Source: Sphingomonas sp. PsM26
GTDB taxonomy: Bacteria > Pseudomonadota > Alphaproteobacteria > Sphingomonadales > Sphingomonadaceae
Reading direction: 5' to 3'
Assembly (NCBI GenBank): GCA_030433805.1
Contig: JARUXA010000005.1
Span: 1-64,000, forward strand
Length of the DNA stretch: 64,000 bases
The notes under the pieces were generated by a model. The model searched no databases and was not told the origin of the DNA. It worked only from the letters and a program-made list of their open reading frames with translations. The translations under genes and the position numbers were made by a program. Below are positions 45,522 through 54,512 of this stretch, one piece after another; the first letter of the stretch is position 1, and each line of letters opens with the position of its first letter.

Positions 45522-46454
45522 TCAACCCGTGGGCATGGCCGAATGAAACACGCCGACGACCAGCAGGACGAGCACCAACGATACGGCACTGGATAGCGCG
45601 ACAAGCACCGCTGCCGCCTTGCGGTTGGTGTCGAGCAGGGTCGCAAACAGGGTCACGTTGCTGGCGATCGGGAACAGGGCGACGAGCCCGACAATGACGC
45701 GGTCGCGCGGCCCCAACACGCCAACGAATGCCGCCTCCAGTGCGAGTGCCGCGGCGATCAACACTATTCCGCTGACTTGCCTCATCGCGAGTATGCGCGT
45801 CATGAGCTTCGGCCGCCAATCGTCGCGGCCGGTCTCGGCAAGGTTGAGGCCAATCACCGCCATGCCGAGAACCGACACCAGTGTGCCAGCGACGGATACG
45901 ATGGGAGCCGCCGCTTCGGGCATCGTGACGCCCGCCGCCTTGGCGATGATCGCGCCGATGACGACATAGACGACCGGTACACGCAACGCCTTGGTCGCGG
46001 CCTTGCGCGTACCCTCCTTGGTACGGGCGATGAGAAAATAGCCGATCGTGTCCCCGTACAGCGCGCTGCCGATATAGGCGCAGATCACGGTCGATACGCC
46101 GACCTCTCCAAAGAGTGCCTGGCTGACCGGCACGCCAAAGAACGCAACGTTGAAGAACGAGAAGGAAGCCGACAGCAGTTTGGGATCGAAATCGTCGCCA
46201 AGCCGCTTGGCCAACCGATAGGCGGGGATGCTCATCAGTGCCGCAACCCCGAACATCAGCGGTGGGATGACCATCAGCTGTCGCGCTTCCGCCGCCAGCA
46301 CCTTGTCGATGACCAATACCGGGATGAGCCCGAAGACGAGGATCGTCGAAAACAGCTTTGCTGCCCAGGGCACGCGTCCGCCAATGACCCACGCTACCAG
46401 AATTACGCCATAAAGCGGCAGCAGCGCCGCTGCGATGTTACCGAGCGCGCTCAT
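45522..46454 (-). CDS. AEC-family transporter (auxin efflux carrier-like)
   Basis: About 310 residues with about ten hydrophobic segments, such as LLPLYGVILVAWVIGG, LFSTILVFGLIPVLVIDKV and SASFSFFNVAFFGVPVSQALFG. VVYVVIGAIIAKAAG and VLVALSSAVSLVLVLLVVGVF complete the membrane core. The family exports or moves small carboxylates (malonate permeases are the nearest group); substrate unknown. The ATG 46454 overlaps the stop of the FAD protein gene (ATGA), so the two are translated together. Confidence 0.85.
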   Translation of the reverse strand: MSALGNIAAALLPLYGVILVAWVIGGRVPWAAKLFSTILVFGLIPVLVIDKVLAAEARQLMVIPPLMFGVAALMSIPAYRLAKRLGDDFDPKLLSASFSFFNVAFFGVPVSQALFGEVGVSTVICAYIGSALYGDTIGYFLIARTKEGTRKAATKALRVPVVYVVIGAIIAKAAGVTMPEAAAPIVSVAGTLVSVLGMAVIGLNLAETGRDDWRPKLMTRILAMRQVSGIVLIAAALALEAAFVGVLGPRDRVIVGLVALFPIASNVTLFATLLDTNRKAAAVLVALSSAVSLVLVLLVVGVFHSAMPTG

Positions 46455-47944
46455 TGCTGGCGCAGGATATCGTCGATCGCACGACCGGCGCATTCGACGT
46501 TGAACCAGACCGCGTTGGTGTCGCGCAACTCGCCGTTGAGCAATTGGCCGAGCGCGTACAGGCGTGGTGCATCGCGCGAGGCGGATATGATCCGACACGT
46601 CGCCCTGTGCGCGATCGCGCCACCGGCCGGATGCAACTGTAGCCAGTCTTTGGCGAGCAGATCTTTGACCAGTGTTTCCCTCATCTCGTCCAAGGTCGTG
46701 GCCTGGCCGGTGGCGTTTACGACGATCGGTGCTTCGAGCGTATCGCCATTCTCGAACCGTACGACAAAGCCGGGGCCGTTCGTGCTCGCGACGGTTTCAT
46801 CGACCCGCCCGCGGACGCTGAGCAATCCCCGCGTCATGGCATCGGCGATACGCCGCGCGTTGATCATTGGCGTGACAAAGCGCGCCGCGGCGAAATGCGG
46901 TGCCAGCCACTGCCCGAAGCGTTTCTGGTCGGCGGGGCGCAACAGGTTCCATATCGCTGTGGACTCATGCCGGGCGGCGGTGAGAATGCGTTGAAACGGT
47001 TCGTCTTCGGCTTCCGCCGCCGCGATATCGTGGAGCAAGGCGGCCTCGGCGTCACCGTCGAAGCGATCTTCGGCCTTCCAATCGATCGGTCGACCGGCAG
47101 CCGCTTCGGCCTCGAGGCGGAACAGACGGAACAGATCGACGACCGAGAAGGCCGCGCCGCGTTCGCGGATCAGGCGGTGGACGTTTGCCAGCGTCAGATA
47201 CCGTCGCTCATAACCCGTCTCGGGCGCGGGAATCTCGACCCGCGGTAGCATGCCTTCCTTGGAAATCAGGTGGATGTGTCCGCGATGATCTCCGTCGAGC
47301 AACGTCATGACTGCGTCGATCGCACTCAGCCCGCTGCCCAGGACGATGACTGGCTGATCCCGATCGATCTGCTCTGTCATGCGATGCGCGGGGTAGGGGG
47401 AATCGAAGTACCCGAGCGTGCCATTGAGGGTGCCGAACCGATCCGGATCTGGCGTGCCGATCGTGAGAAGGACGATGTCCGTAGCGATCGTCGATCCGTC
47501 CGAGAACCCTACCGTCGCCGCGTCATGATCGCCTTCGATGCTGACAGCTTCCTGGTGGTGGGTCTGCACCTCGATCCCAGCGGTACGGGCTTGATCGAGC
47601 GTTCGGTCGAGGACTTCGCGCATGTAGATGCGATATTCGCGGCGCTGGGGATATTCGACACCATCGGGATCAAGCGGCGTGCCCGCCGCGGCGCGACGCG
47701 CCTCGAGCCAGGTTCGGAAATGACCCGGTTCCTTGTCGTATAATCCCATCAGTCGGGATTCAGTATTGAGGAGGTGTCCCGGCTGATCCGTACCGAACGC
47801 CAATCCGCGCGCGAGGACATCGTCACGCTCGATCAGATGGATCATCCAGCCTTCGCCCGGGTCGTAGCAAAGCCGCGTCACGGCTTCGGCGAATGCGGCC
47901 ACGCCGCAGGCGCCCATGCCGACGATCGTCAGTTTTTTCGGCAT
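46451..47944 (-). CDS. FAD/NAD(P)-binding protein
   Basis: About 497 residues with two dinucleotide motifs: TIVGMGACGVAAFAEAV at the N-terminus and VIVLGSGLSAIDAVMTLL near residue 200. GLAFGTDQPGHLLNTESRLMGLYD matches the NAD_binding_9-type flavoproteins found in siderophore and other biosynthetic contexts. Its reaction is unknown. The ATG 47944 is preferred to 47959 because it follows GGAACGGAAGAG. It overlaps the AEC transporter gene. Confidence 0.8.
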   Translation of the reverse strand: MPKKLTIVGMGACGVAAFAEAVTRLCYDPGEGWMIHLIERDDVLARGLAFGTDQPGHLLNTESRLMGLYDKEPGHFRTWLEARRAAAGTPLDPDGVEYPQRREYRIYMREVLDRTLDQARTAGIEVQTHHQEAVSIEGDHDAATVGFSDGSTIATDIVLLTIGTPDPDRFGTLNGTLGYFDSPYPAHRMTEQIDRDQPVIVLGSGLSAIDAVMTLLDGDHRGHIHLISKEGMLPRVEIPAPETGYERRYLTLANVHRLIRERGAAFSVVDLFRLFRLEAEAAAGRPIDWKAEDRFDGDAEAALLHDIAAAEAEDEPFQRILTAARHESTAIWNLLRPADQKRFGQWLAPHFAAARFVTPMINARRIADAMTRGLLSVRGRVDETVASTNGPGFVVRFENGDTLEAPIVVNATGQATTLDEMRETLVKDLLAKDWLQLHPAGGAIAHRATCRIISASRDAPRLYALGQLLNGELRDTNAVWFNVECAGRAIDDILRQQ

Positions 47945-48243
47945 GCTCTTCCGTTCCATGAGGAAGGGCGACAACGCTCGATTGGTGTTCGGTGCCACGT
48001 GGAACGTGAAATATTTGTCATGTACGGCGCGCCCGCCACGATAGGCGGTTTTGCCGAGCCAGACCGGCACCGCAGGGCACAAACGGCTCCGTAAAGGTAG
48101 GCTTGTGGTCGACCGCCTTAGCGCGCACGGCGGCCGTCGCGTGAGTGTGGCGGGGAGGCTTTCGTCCAAACTCTGCTACGGGGATGGCTTAGCCGATCTG
48201 GTTTCGGTTCATCTCAGCGTCAAACGAGATCGCTAGAGCAATT
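47945..48243. other. Gap upstream of the FAD protein operon
   Basis: About 300 bases between the bdcR stop and the FAD protein start. It must contain the FAD/AEC operon promoter. No clear motif was recognised. Confidence 0.3.
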
Positions 48244-48834
48244 TCAGCTGGGAAGGGTCTGCGTCAAAGCCAAGCTCGCAAGATGCACCGTTGCGAGCAG
48301 TTGATCCAACGTGTGCCCGTTGCGCGCCTTGGCGGAGAGTCCTGACATGGTCGTGCTGACGAAGTCGGTCAGACGCCCGGCATCTGCTGGATGGCGGGCT
48401 GCGATATAGTCGTGAAGCACGGTTTCGGCCGCAAGGCTGAGCGCACAGGCGGCGTCGCGCGCGTCGCGATCGTTCGAGCGGGTGCCCTCCACCACCATGC
48501 AACCGCTCGCAAGCGGGTCAGCGGCATAAGAGCGGGCGGCCTCCTCTAGCACCGCTGCGAGACAGCCGCCCACGGGAAGGTCGTCTCGCAGCAGCTTGGC
48601 GAGGGGAATGGCGCTGGTCGCACTATAGCGGTCGAGCACGCGGGCATACAGACCGGCCTTGCTGCCAAAGGCGGCGTAGAAGCTGGGGGGATTGATCCCA
48701 AGCGCGGTTGTGACGTCCGAGACGCTGAGCGCATCATAGCCATGGGCGTGAAAAAGCTGCTGTGCGGTACCAATGGCTTCCTCGGGATCGAAGCGCCGAG
48801 GCCGCCCCCTTGTGCGGGATTTATCTGTAGTCAC
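48244..48834 (-). CDS. bdcR: BdcR-like TetR regulator
   Basis: About 196 residues. The TetR N-terminal helix-turn-helix is GRPRRFDPEEAIGTAQQLFHAHGYDALSVSDVTTALGINPPSFYAAFGSKAGLYARVLD. The C-terminal ligand half carries CMVVEGTRSNDRDARDAACAL, LHDYIAARHPADAGR and VSTTMSGLSAKARNGH. The whole sequence matches Escherichia coli BdcR closely, as I recall it. The GTG at 48834 (TTDKSRTRGRPRRF) fits that N-terminus better than an ATG inside the operator. It diverges from bdcA and likely represses it. Confidence 0.85.
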   Translation of the reverse strand: MTTDKSRTRGRPRRFDPEEAIGTAQQLFHAHGYDALSVSDVTTALGINPPSFYAAFGSKAGLYARVLDRYSATSAIPLAKLLRDDLPVGGCLAAVLEEAARSYAADPLASGCMVVEGTRSNDRDARDAACALSLAAETVLHDYIAARHPADAGRLTDFVSTTMSGLSAKARNGHTLDQLLATVHLASLALTQTLPS

Positions 48835-48872
48835 GATTACAAAATACCTTGACGTGCCCAATCGGGTTTTTA

Positions 48873-48890
48873 TGTAGCACACACTACATT
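48873..48890. promoter_or_regulatory. Palindrome between bdcR and bdcA, probable BdcR operator
   Basis: ATGTAG and CTACAT are perfect inverted arms with a six-base spacer CACACA. It lies in the divergent intergenic gap, close to the likely promoters of both genes. This is the typical arrangement for an autoregulated TetR operator. Confidence 0.6.
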
Positions 48891-48910
48891 AAATCTCAAG
48901 GATGCAGGTC

Positions 48911-49624
48911 ATGGCTTCGTTTCAAGGCAAATCCGTTCTAGTCCTTGGCGGCAGTCGTGGGATCGGCGCAGCGGTTGTCCGGCGTTTCGCCGCCGAAGGC
49001 GCATCCGTGATCTTCACCTACGTGGGGTCGCGAGCCTCCGCCGAGCAGCTTGCAGCCGACACTGGCAGCATCGCGGTGCAGACCGACAGCGCCGACCGCG
49101 ATGCGGTCATCGCACGGGTGCGCGAGAGTGGGCCGCTCGACGTCCTGATCGTCAATTCCGGGTTCGCCATCTTCGGCGATGCGCTCGATCAGGACCCGGA
49201 CGAGATAGACTGGCTATTTCGGGTGAACGTCCACGCGCCTTACCATGCCTCGGTCGAAGCGGTACGGCAGATGCCCGACGGTGGGCGGATTATCGTCATC
49301 GGTTCGGTCAACGGCGATCGGATGCCGATTCTAGGCATGGCGTCCTACGCGTTGAGCAAGTCGGCGCTGCAAGGGATGGCGCGGGGGCTCGCACGCGATT
49401 TCGGGCCGCGTGGCATCACGATCAACATCGTTCAACCCGGGCCGATCGACACCGATGCCAACCCCGAAGACGGTCCGATGAAGGATCTGCTGCATGGCTT
49501 CATGGCGATCAAGCGGCACGGACGGCCTGAGGAAGTCGCGGGCATGGTCGCTTGGCTGGCGGGGCCGGAGGCGGGCTTCGTAACCGGGGCAATGCATACG
49601 ATCGACGGCGCTTTCGGCGCTTGA
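48911..49624 (+). CDS. bdcA: SDR oxidoreductase, BdcA-like (cyclic-di-GMP dispersal protein)
   Basis: A 237-residue short-chain dehydrogenase. Motifs are SVLVLGGSRGIGAAVVRRF (NAD(P) binding), IVNSGF (variant of NAG), and GMASYALSKSALQGMARGLA with the Y-x3-K pair. Residues 70-237 match E. coli BdcA (YjgI), which promotes biofilm dispersal by lowering cyclic-di-GMP, almost throughout (ITINIVQPGPIDTDANP, KRHGRPEEVAGMVAWLAG). ATG 48911 is preferred because AGGA lies about nine bases upstream. A fragment of a second copy lies at 18926. Confidence 0.88.
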   Translation: MASFQGKSVLVLGGSRGIGAAVVRRFAAEGASVIFTYVGSRASAEQLAADTGSIAVQTDSADRDAVIARVRESGPLDVLIVNSGFAIFGDALDQDPDEIDWLFRVNVHAPYHASVEAVRQMPDGGRIIVIGSVNGDRMPILGMASYALSKSALQGMARGLARDFGPRGITINIVQPGPIDTDANPEDGPMKDLLHGFMAIKRHGRPEEVAGMVAWLAGPEAGFVTGAMHTIDGAFGA

Positions 49625-50831
49625 ATCCGATGACGCGAATGGCGCGGCCGAGGTTGGTCGGGCCATCGCTCCCGTTGCGACCACGAACGGGAGCAGTCAT
49701 GCGTCATCGTCGGCAATTGACGATAAACGCGAGTTCACGAAGGTCCCATGTATGGATGCGGTCAAGGCGGCTTGGATGGCCGTTATTGAATCCGTAAAGT
49801 CGGTAGCTTCTTCGTGGTTTCGGTCTTTGTCGGTAAGGAAACTCAAGCCGGAAGGGCATTTATCTTCTCTTTGTGGCGTTCTACGGGCAGCGGTATGGTG
49901 CTCCCATCAACGCGTAATGAGGCAAACGGCCTGTTAATCCGCAGCCTGCCCAACGAGCAGACGACGGTGCTGGGGTGCGACATCTCTACCGTTGATCATC
50001 GCTCGGTCTCGATTCAGGATTTCCCGGCGCAGGCATTGTCGTGCGTCAAGGTCTACACGGCGACGACTGCCGACAAACTTAAAGGGGGGCGCCGACCTGA
50101 TCGACGTCGGCCTGCGCCGTCCGTTCTACTTCAAGGGCTTCGAACTCGCGTGCGCCGCGCGCAGTGTCTACAACACGGAATCATCGAAACTGGACCCGAT
50201 CGGCAGCTTGCTGATCAGCGACCGTTGGCAGACCGGGATTGGCGAGATCGGCGCGCTGGTGAATGTGTCTTCCACGCAGACACGTTATCTCAACTCGATC
50301 GGCTGTCAGGGTTTCCGGGACAATGTCCCCGCTGCGCAGCAGATCCTGCCCGCATCGGTCGGGTGCGACTTCACCTTCCCGCAGCATATCGGGCTGTTCT
50401 ACGGTCGCAGCACGCGCCAGCGTCCTTCGGTCAACGGGCCAAGCAAACAGTCCGGGCGCAACAATACCGACACAACGCCAACCACCTCGCGCTCCGACCA
50501 TCGCGCGCCCATCGCGAACGGGCCGACATTTTCCTTGCGGTCTCGTCCGAATATGGCCGGTTCCCCTAGGTGATCGCGCGTGTCCGCAAAACGGTTGGAA
50601 TCTTTGCGTTTGGAACGTCGATGGGCATGTCGTCGATCTGCCTGCCCGGGGTGATACGGGGTAATAGTGAGGGCATCCGATCGGCAGCGAATTGAAGGAG
50701 AGCAAGGTTGCGCGCGCGTGCGCCGATCACGAGGCGGCCGGTCTGGCCGACCTGCCGATAGCCGCGCCGACGACGCGTTAAGGCTTTCTGTCGTGATGCA
50801 CACAAGCCATGCCGGGGGACGACGGCATCAT
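49625..50831. other. Gap of 1.2 kb with a TonB-receptor remnant
   Basis: Contains the remnant 49916-50442. The rest, 49625-49910 and 50450-50830, holds no gene that I could recognise. Confidence 0.5.
49916..50442 (+). pseudogene. Remnant of a TonB-dependent receptor
   Basis: Frame 1 reads NGLLIRSLPNEQTTVLGCDI (plug motif GLPN-x-QT), SVSIQDFPAQALSCVKVYTA, then a shift near 50085-50092 in a run of six G. Frame 2 continues ADLIDVGLRRPFYFKGFELA, YNTESSKLDPIGSLLISDRW and IGALVNVSSTQTRYLN. The fragments belong to the plug and first barrel strands of a receptor. Both ends are missing, so this is a decayed copy. Confidence 0.75.
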
Positions 50832-51728
50832 CTATGCAGCAGGCGCCCAACGTAGCCTGTCGATCAGCACCCGCAGCGCAGGCGTGACCTGCCGGCTCGG
50901 GTAGTAGAGATAGCAACCAGGAAAGCTCGGGCACCAGGCATCGAGTACCTGGATCAGCCTGCCGTCCGCAATCTCCGCCGCGACATCGTGGTCCAGCATA
51001 TAACCCAGGCCTGCACCGGCTCGGACCGCCGCAGCCGCCAGTTGCTCGTCGTTGACGATCAATTGCCCGCGTGGACGAAACTTGATGTCCCGACCATCGT
51101 GTTCGAACTCCCACGGGAGCAACCCCCCGCCACCGAGAAGCCGATAGTTGATGCAATTGTGCCCCTCGAGATCGGCTGGAACCGCGGGCAGGGGACGGGT
51201 CGCGAAATAATCGGGGGTGCCGACAACCAAGGTGCGCAACGCAGGTCCGACCGCCACCGCTACCATGTCCCGATCGACCGTCTCCCCCAACCGGATACCC
51301 GCGTCGAAACCCCCGGCCACGACGTCTACCAGCCGGTCTTCGACGATGACCTCGACCGAAATCTCGGGATGGTCGCGCAGGAAGCGCGGCAAAACTGGCG
51401 CGAGTATGGTCCGCGCGGCGTAGCCGAAGGTGGTCAGCCGAATCGCACCGGACGGTACGCCGCGCCAGTCGGCCAATTCGGACAGGCCTCGCGCAAGCTC
51501 GGCAAGCGCCGGGTCGAGCGATCGCAGCAGGCGTTCTCCCGCCGCAGTGGGGGCAACACTGCGCGTCGTTCGTGCCAGCAGCCGAACCCCTAGGCGTTCC
51601 TCCAGGCTACGCATCGCGTGGCTGAGCGCCGAGGGCGAAAGGCCCAGTTCTGCTGCGGCACGGGTGAAGCTGCGTGCGCGTGCGACCGCGGCAAAGGCAG
51701 CGAGGTCGTCCAGGTCGCCACGCTTCAT
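50832..51728 (-). CDS. LysR-family transcriptional regulator
   Basis: A 298-residue regulator. The N-terminal helix-turn-helix is DLAAFAAVARARSFTRAAAELGLSPSALSHAMRSLEERLGVRLLARTTRSVAPT. The effector domain follows with LPRFLRDHPEISVEVIVEDRLVDVVAGGFDAGIRLG and VPADLEGHNCINYRLLGGGGLLPWEF. The ATG at 51728 follows AGGAAATGCAACA. It diverges from the aldo/keto reductase gene, which is the likely target. Confidence 0.9.
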   Translation of the reverse strand: MKRGDLDDLAAFAAVARARSFTRAAAELGLSPSALSHAMRSLEERLGVRLLARTTRSVAPTAAGERLLRSLDPALAELARGLSELADWRGVPSGAIRLTTFGYAARTILAPVLPRFLRDHPEISVEVIVEDRLVDVVAGGFDAGIRLGETVDRDMVAVAVGPALRTLVVGTPDYFATRPLPAVPADLEGHNCINYRLLGGGGLLPWEFEHDGRDIKFRPRGQLIVNDEQLAAAAVRAGAGLGYMLDHDVAAEIADGRLIQVLDAWCPSFPGCYLYYPSRQVTPALRVLIDRLRWAPAA

Positions 51729-51825
51729 TGTTGCATTTCCTTCACAAAGCCTTGCGGCGAATGGCGGCTTATCCGTTCGCCACCACCATGTAGTCTCCGA
51801 TGCGACTTTACTAGGAGTTACAGCA

Positions 51826-52935
51826 ATGACCCTCACGACCTATCGCACACTCGGACGCTCCGGCTTGACGGTCAGCCCGCTCGCGCTCGGCACGATGACC
51901 TTCGGCGCCGGACGATGGGGTGCCGACGAAGCGACCGCACGATCGATCTTCGATGCTTATGTCGAGGCTGGCGGCAATTTTGCGGATACCGCGGACATCT
52001 ATTCCGGCGGGGAAAGCGAACAGATGCTAGGGCGATTCATTGCGGAGCGGGGAAACCGCGACCGGATGGTGATCGCGACCAAATCGGGCTTTCCGCGAAC
52101 CGCGGGCAATCCGCTGGCTGGGGGCAATTCCGCGCGCAACATCCGCGACGGAATCGAGGGCTCGCTGCGTCGGCTCGGCACGGACTACATCGACGTGTAT
52201 TGGACGCATGTGTGGGATCGCACGACCCCGCCCGAAGAAGTGCTGCGCGCGCTGACCGATGCGGTACGGCGCGGGGACATCCTGTATTACGGCTTCTCCA
52301 ATGCGCCCGCGTGGTACGTCGCGCGGATCGCGACGCTGGCCCGCGCGCACGGCCTGCCCGAGCCCATCGGCTTGCAATATTCCTACTCGCTGATCGATCG
52401 CGGGGTCGAACTCGATGTGGTGCCTGCGGGACAGGCGCTCGGACTGGGGATGGTCGCCTGGAGTCCGTTGGCGGCAGGCCTGCTGACCGGCAAATATGGG
52501 CGCGAGAAGATCGCGGATGCCGGCCCGGCGGGGAGTCTTCCCAACCGCGGCGGCGAAGCGACGAGCAGCGGCAACAATGACCGTCTGAACGGCGACAATC
52601 CCTTTGGCGGAATGCTGTTCACCGACAAGAACTTCGATGTGGTGGATGTCTTGCGATCGGTATCGACTAAAATCGGGCGATCAATGGCGCAGGTCGCCCT
52701 GGCTTGGGTCGTGGCACGGGCCGGTGTTGCATCGGTTCTGGTCGGCGCGAGCCGGCCGGAGCAATTGCGCGAGAATCTTGCCGCCCTCGACATTGTCTTG
52801 ACCGCGGATCAGCAGGCGCGCCTCGATGCTGCTGGCGCGCCGCCGATGCTCAACCCGTATTTCATCTTCGGACTGCCCCGGGCCCAGATCTTCGGCGGTC
52901 AGACGATCGACCCGTGGACACCAGGGATCGCTTGA
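51826..52935 (+). CDS. Aldo/keto reductase
   Basis: A 369-residue NADPH-dependent reductase. TIM-barrel landmarks are GRSGLTVSPLALGTMTFG, GGNFADTADIYSGGESEQMLG with the catalytic Asp and Tyr, MVIATKSGFPRT with the Lys, IDVYWTHVWDRTTPPEE with the His, and SPLAAGLLTGKYG. Length suits the YghZ/tas-like group; substrate unknown. The ATG at 51826 has CTAGGAG upstream. Transcription begins away from the LysR gene. Confidence 0.9.
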   Translation: MTLTTYRTLGRSGLTVSPLALGTMTFGAGRWGADEATARSIFDAYVEAGGNFADTADIYSGGESEQMLGRFIAERGNRDRMVIATKSGFPRTAGNPLAGGNSARNIRDGIEGSLRRLGTDYIDVYWTHVWDRTTPPEEVLRALTDAVRRGDILYYGFSNAPAWYVARIATLARAHGLPEPIGLQYSYSLIDRGVELDVVPAGQALGLGMVAWSPLAAGLLTGKYGREKIADAGPAGSLPNRGGEATSSGNNDRLNGDNPFGGMLFTDKNFDVVDVLRSVSTKIGRSMAQVALAWVVARAGVASVLVGASRPEQLRENLAALDIVLTADQQARLDAAGAPPMLNPYFIFGLPRAQIFGGQTIDPWTPGIA

Positions 52936-53075
52936 GGCGGCCAGGGGACGGCGGTGGGGTAGCGAGGATCCCCCACTGCCAGCGCTTCAATATATAATCG
53001 GCCGCCAAACGAGGGCTTCCTGCTCGCCGGCAAACCGACCTCTTGAGGGCAAATTCCGGTACCCCGCAGGGTGCG

Positions 53076-54050
53076 TCACGTGAGGTGCTGGTCGCCCCCC
53101 GCGGTGCGATGCGCCCAAGGCAGGTCAGGGCCCACCGGCACGACACCGCACGGGTTGAGGTCGCGGTGACTGGCGTAATAATGCGTCTTGATGTGGTCCA
53201 GATGCACGGTCGCAGCGATGCGGGGATCGGCCAGCATCCGCTCGAGATAAGCCTCCAGCGCGGGATAGTCCGCAATGCGGCGGACGTTGCACTTGAAATG
53301 CCCGTAATAGACCGCGTCGAAGCGGACCAGCGTCGTGAAGAGGCGGATGTCCGCCTCGGTCATCGCATCGCCCACGAGCCAGTCGCTGCCCGATAGCATC
53401 TCCTCCAGCCATTCCAGCGATCCGAACAGCGGGCGGACCGCGGCTTCATACGCGTCCTGCGTGGTGGCGAACCCGGCTTTGTAGACGCCGTTGTTGACCG
53501 TATCGTAAATGCGCTCGTTGACCCGGTCGATCGCGGCGCGATGAACCGCGGGATAGAGATCCGGCCCCTGTCCGCCAAACGCGGTGAGCATCCGGATGAT
53601 CTCGGCTGACTCGTTAGACACGATCGTGTCGGTCTCGCGGTCCCACAGGACGGGGACCGTGACTTTGCCCGAATAGTCTGGCCGTGCGCGGGCGTAGAGC
53701 TGCCACAGGAATTCGGAATCGTGCAGCGGATCGCCGCTCCCGCCGTGGTCGGTGCCGAAGGTCCAGCCATTCTCCAGCATGACGGGATCAACCACCGAGA
53801 CGGCGATCGCCTCCTCCAGACCGTACAGCGCGCGGACAATCAACGTCCGGTGTGCCCAGGGGCAAGCATAGCTGACATAGAGGTGATAGCGGCCGGGCGT
53901 CGCCGGACGGCCCGGCTGGCCGTCGGGGCCAGGGTCGCCCGCCGGGGTGAGCCAGTCACGAAAGCCCGCATCCTGCCGCTCGAACGCGCCGCTTTTGCTG
54001 TCTTCCGTCACCTTGCCCGCGTGCCAGGCACCCTTGATCATTCTACCCAT
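53076..54050 (-). CDS. yqjG: Glutathionyl-hydroquinone reductase (YqjG-type)
   Basis: A 324-residue omega/xi-class glutathione transferase. YVSYACPWAHRTLIVRAL holds the redox cysteine in the CPWA motif. VPVLWDRETDTIVSNESAEIIRML and the C-terminal YYGHFKCNVRRIADYPALEAYLERM follow. It should reduce S-glutathionyl-hydroquinones in the cytoplasm, helping clean up quinones. ATG 54050 with GGAG upstream. Single-gene unit. Confidence 0.9.
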   Translation of the reverse strand: MGRMIKGAWHAGKVTEDSKSGAFERQDAGFRDWLTPAGDPGPDGQPGRPATPGRYHLYVSYACPWAHRTLIVRALYGLEEAIAVSVVDPVMLENGWTFGTDHGGSGDPLHDSEFLWQLYARARPDYSGKVTVPVLWDRETDTIVSNESAEIIRMLTAFGGQGPDLYPAVHRAAIDRVNERIYDTVNNGVYKAGFATTQDAYEAAVRPLFGSLEWLEEMLSGSDWLVGDAMTEADIRLFTTLVRFDAVYYGHFKCNVRRIADYPALEAYLERMLADPRIAATVHLDHIKTHYYASHRDLNPCGVVPVGPDLPWAHRTAGGDQHLT

Positions 54051-54512
54051 ATTCTGTCTCCGTTTAGGTAGCCGGACCGCAAACAGGGTCGGCTACGGCT
54101 TGCCCGTCACCAACAACCGGGGGCTCTTTTCGTCCCATGCGATGCAGTTGGCGACCGCGTCAGGCTGCGCCGCTGACGTCGATCCGGCGAACGGCTCGAA
54201 CCGGAGACACGCGCGGTGCAGCGAAGGCGGGGACAGGATCGTCAACGTGGCGATAGCGATCCACGCGATCGGTTTCTGCGTGGAGACGACGCTATACGTT
54301 CGAGACGGGGGAGGGGGCGTTTGCTTCCGGACTGAAACAAGGATCCGTTTACGAGCAACGCGGCCTAATCAGAGAGAATGCCTCCGATCGGTCGTGTCCC
54401 TGATCTCGCCGAACTCGGCACGACCGAACGCCTGCAACAGCCGTGGTACGAAGTTCAGATTGAGACCATGCTCCTGGTTGACAATACCTAAGCCACTTAC
54501 GGGACGGCGGAA
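54051..54512. other. Gap of about 460 bases, no recognised gene
   Basis: A short plus-strand stretch, LAELGTTERLQQPWYEVQIE before a stop at 54492, reads protein-like. I cannot assign it, and it has no start of its own. No repeats. Confidence 0.3.
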
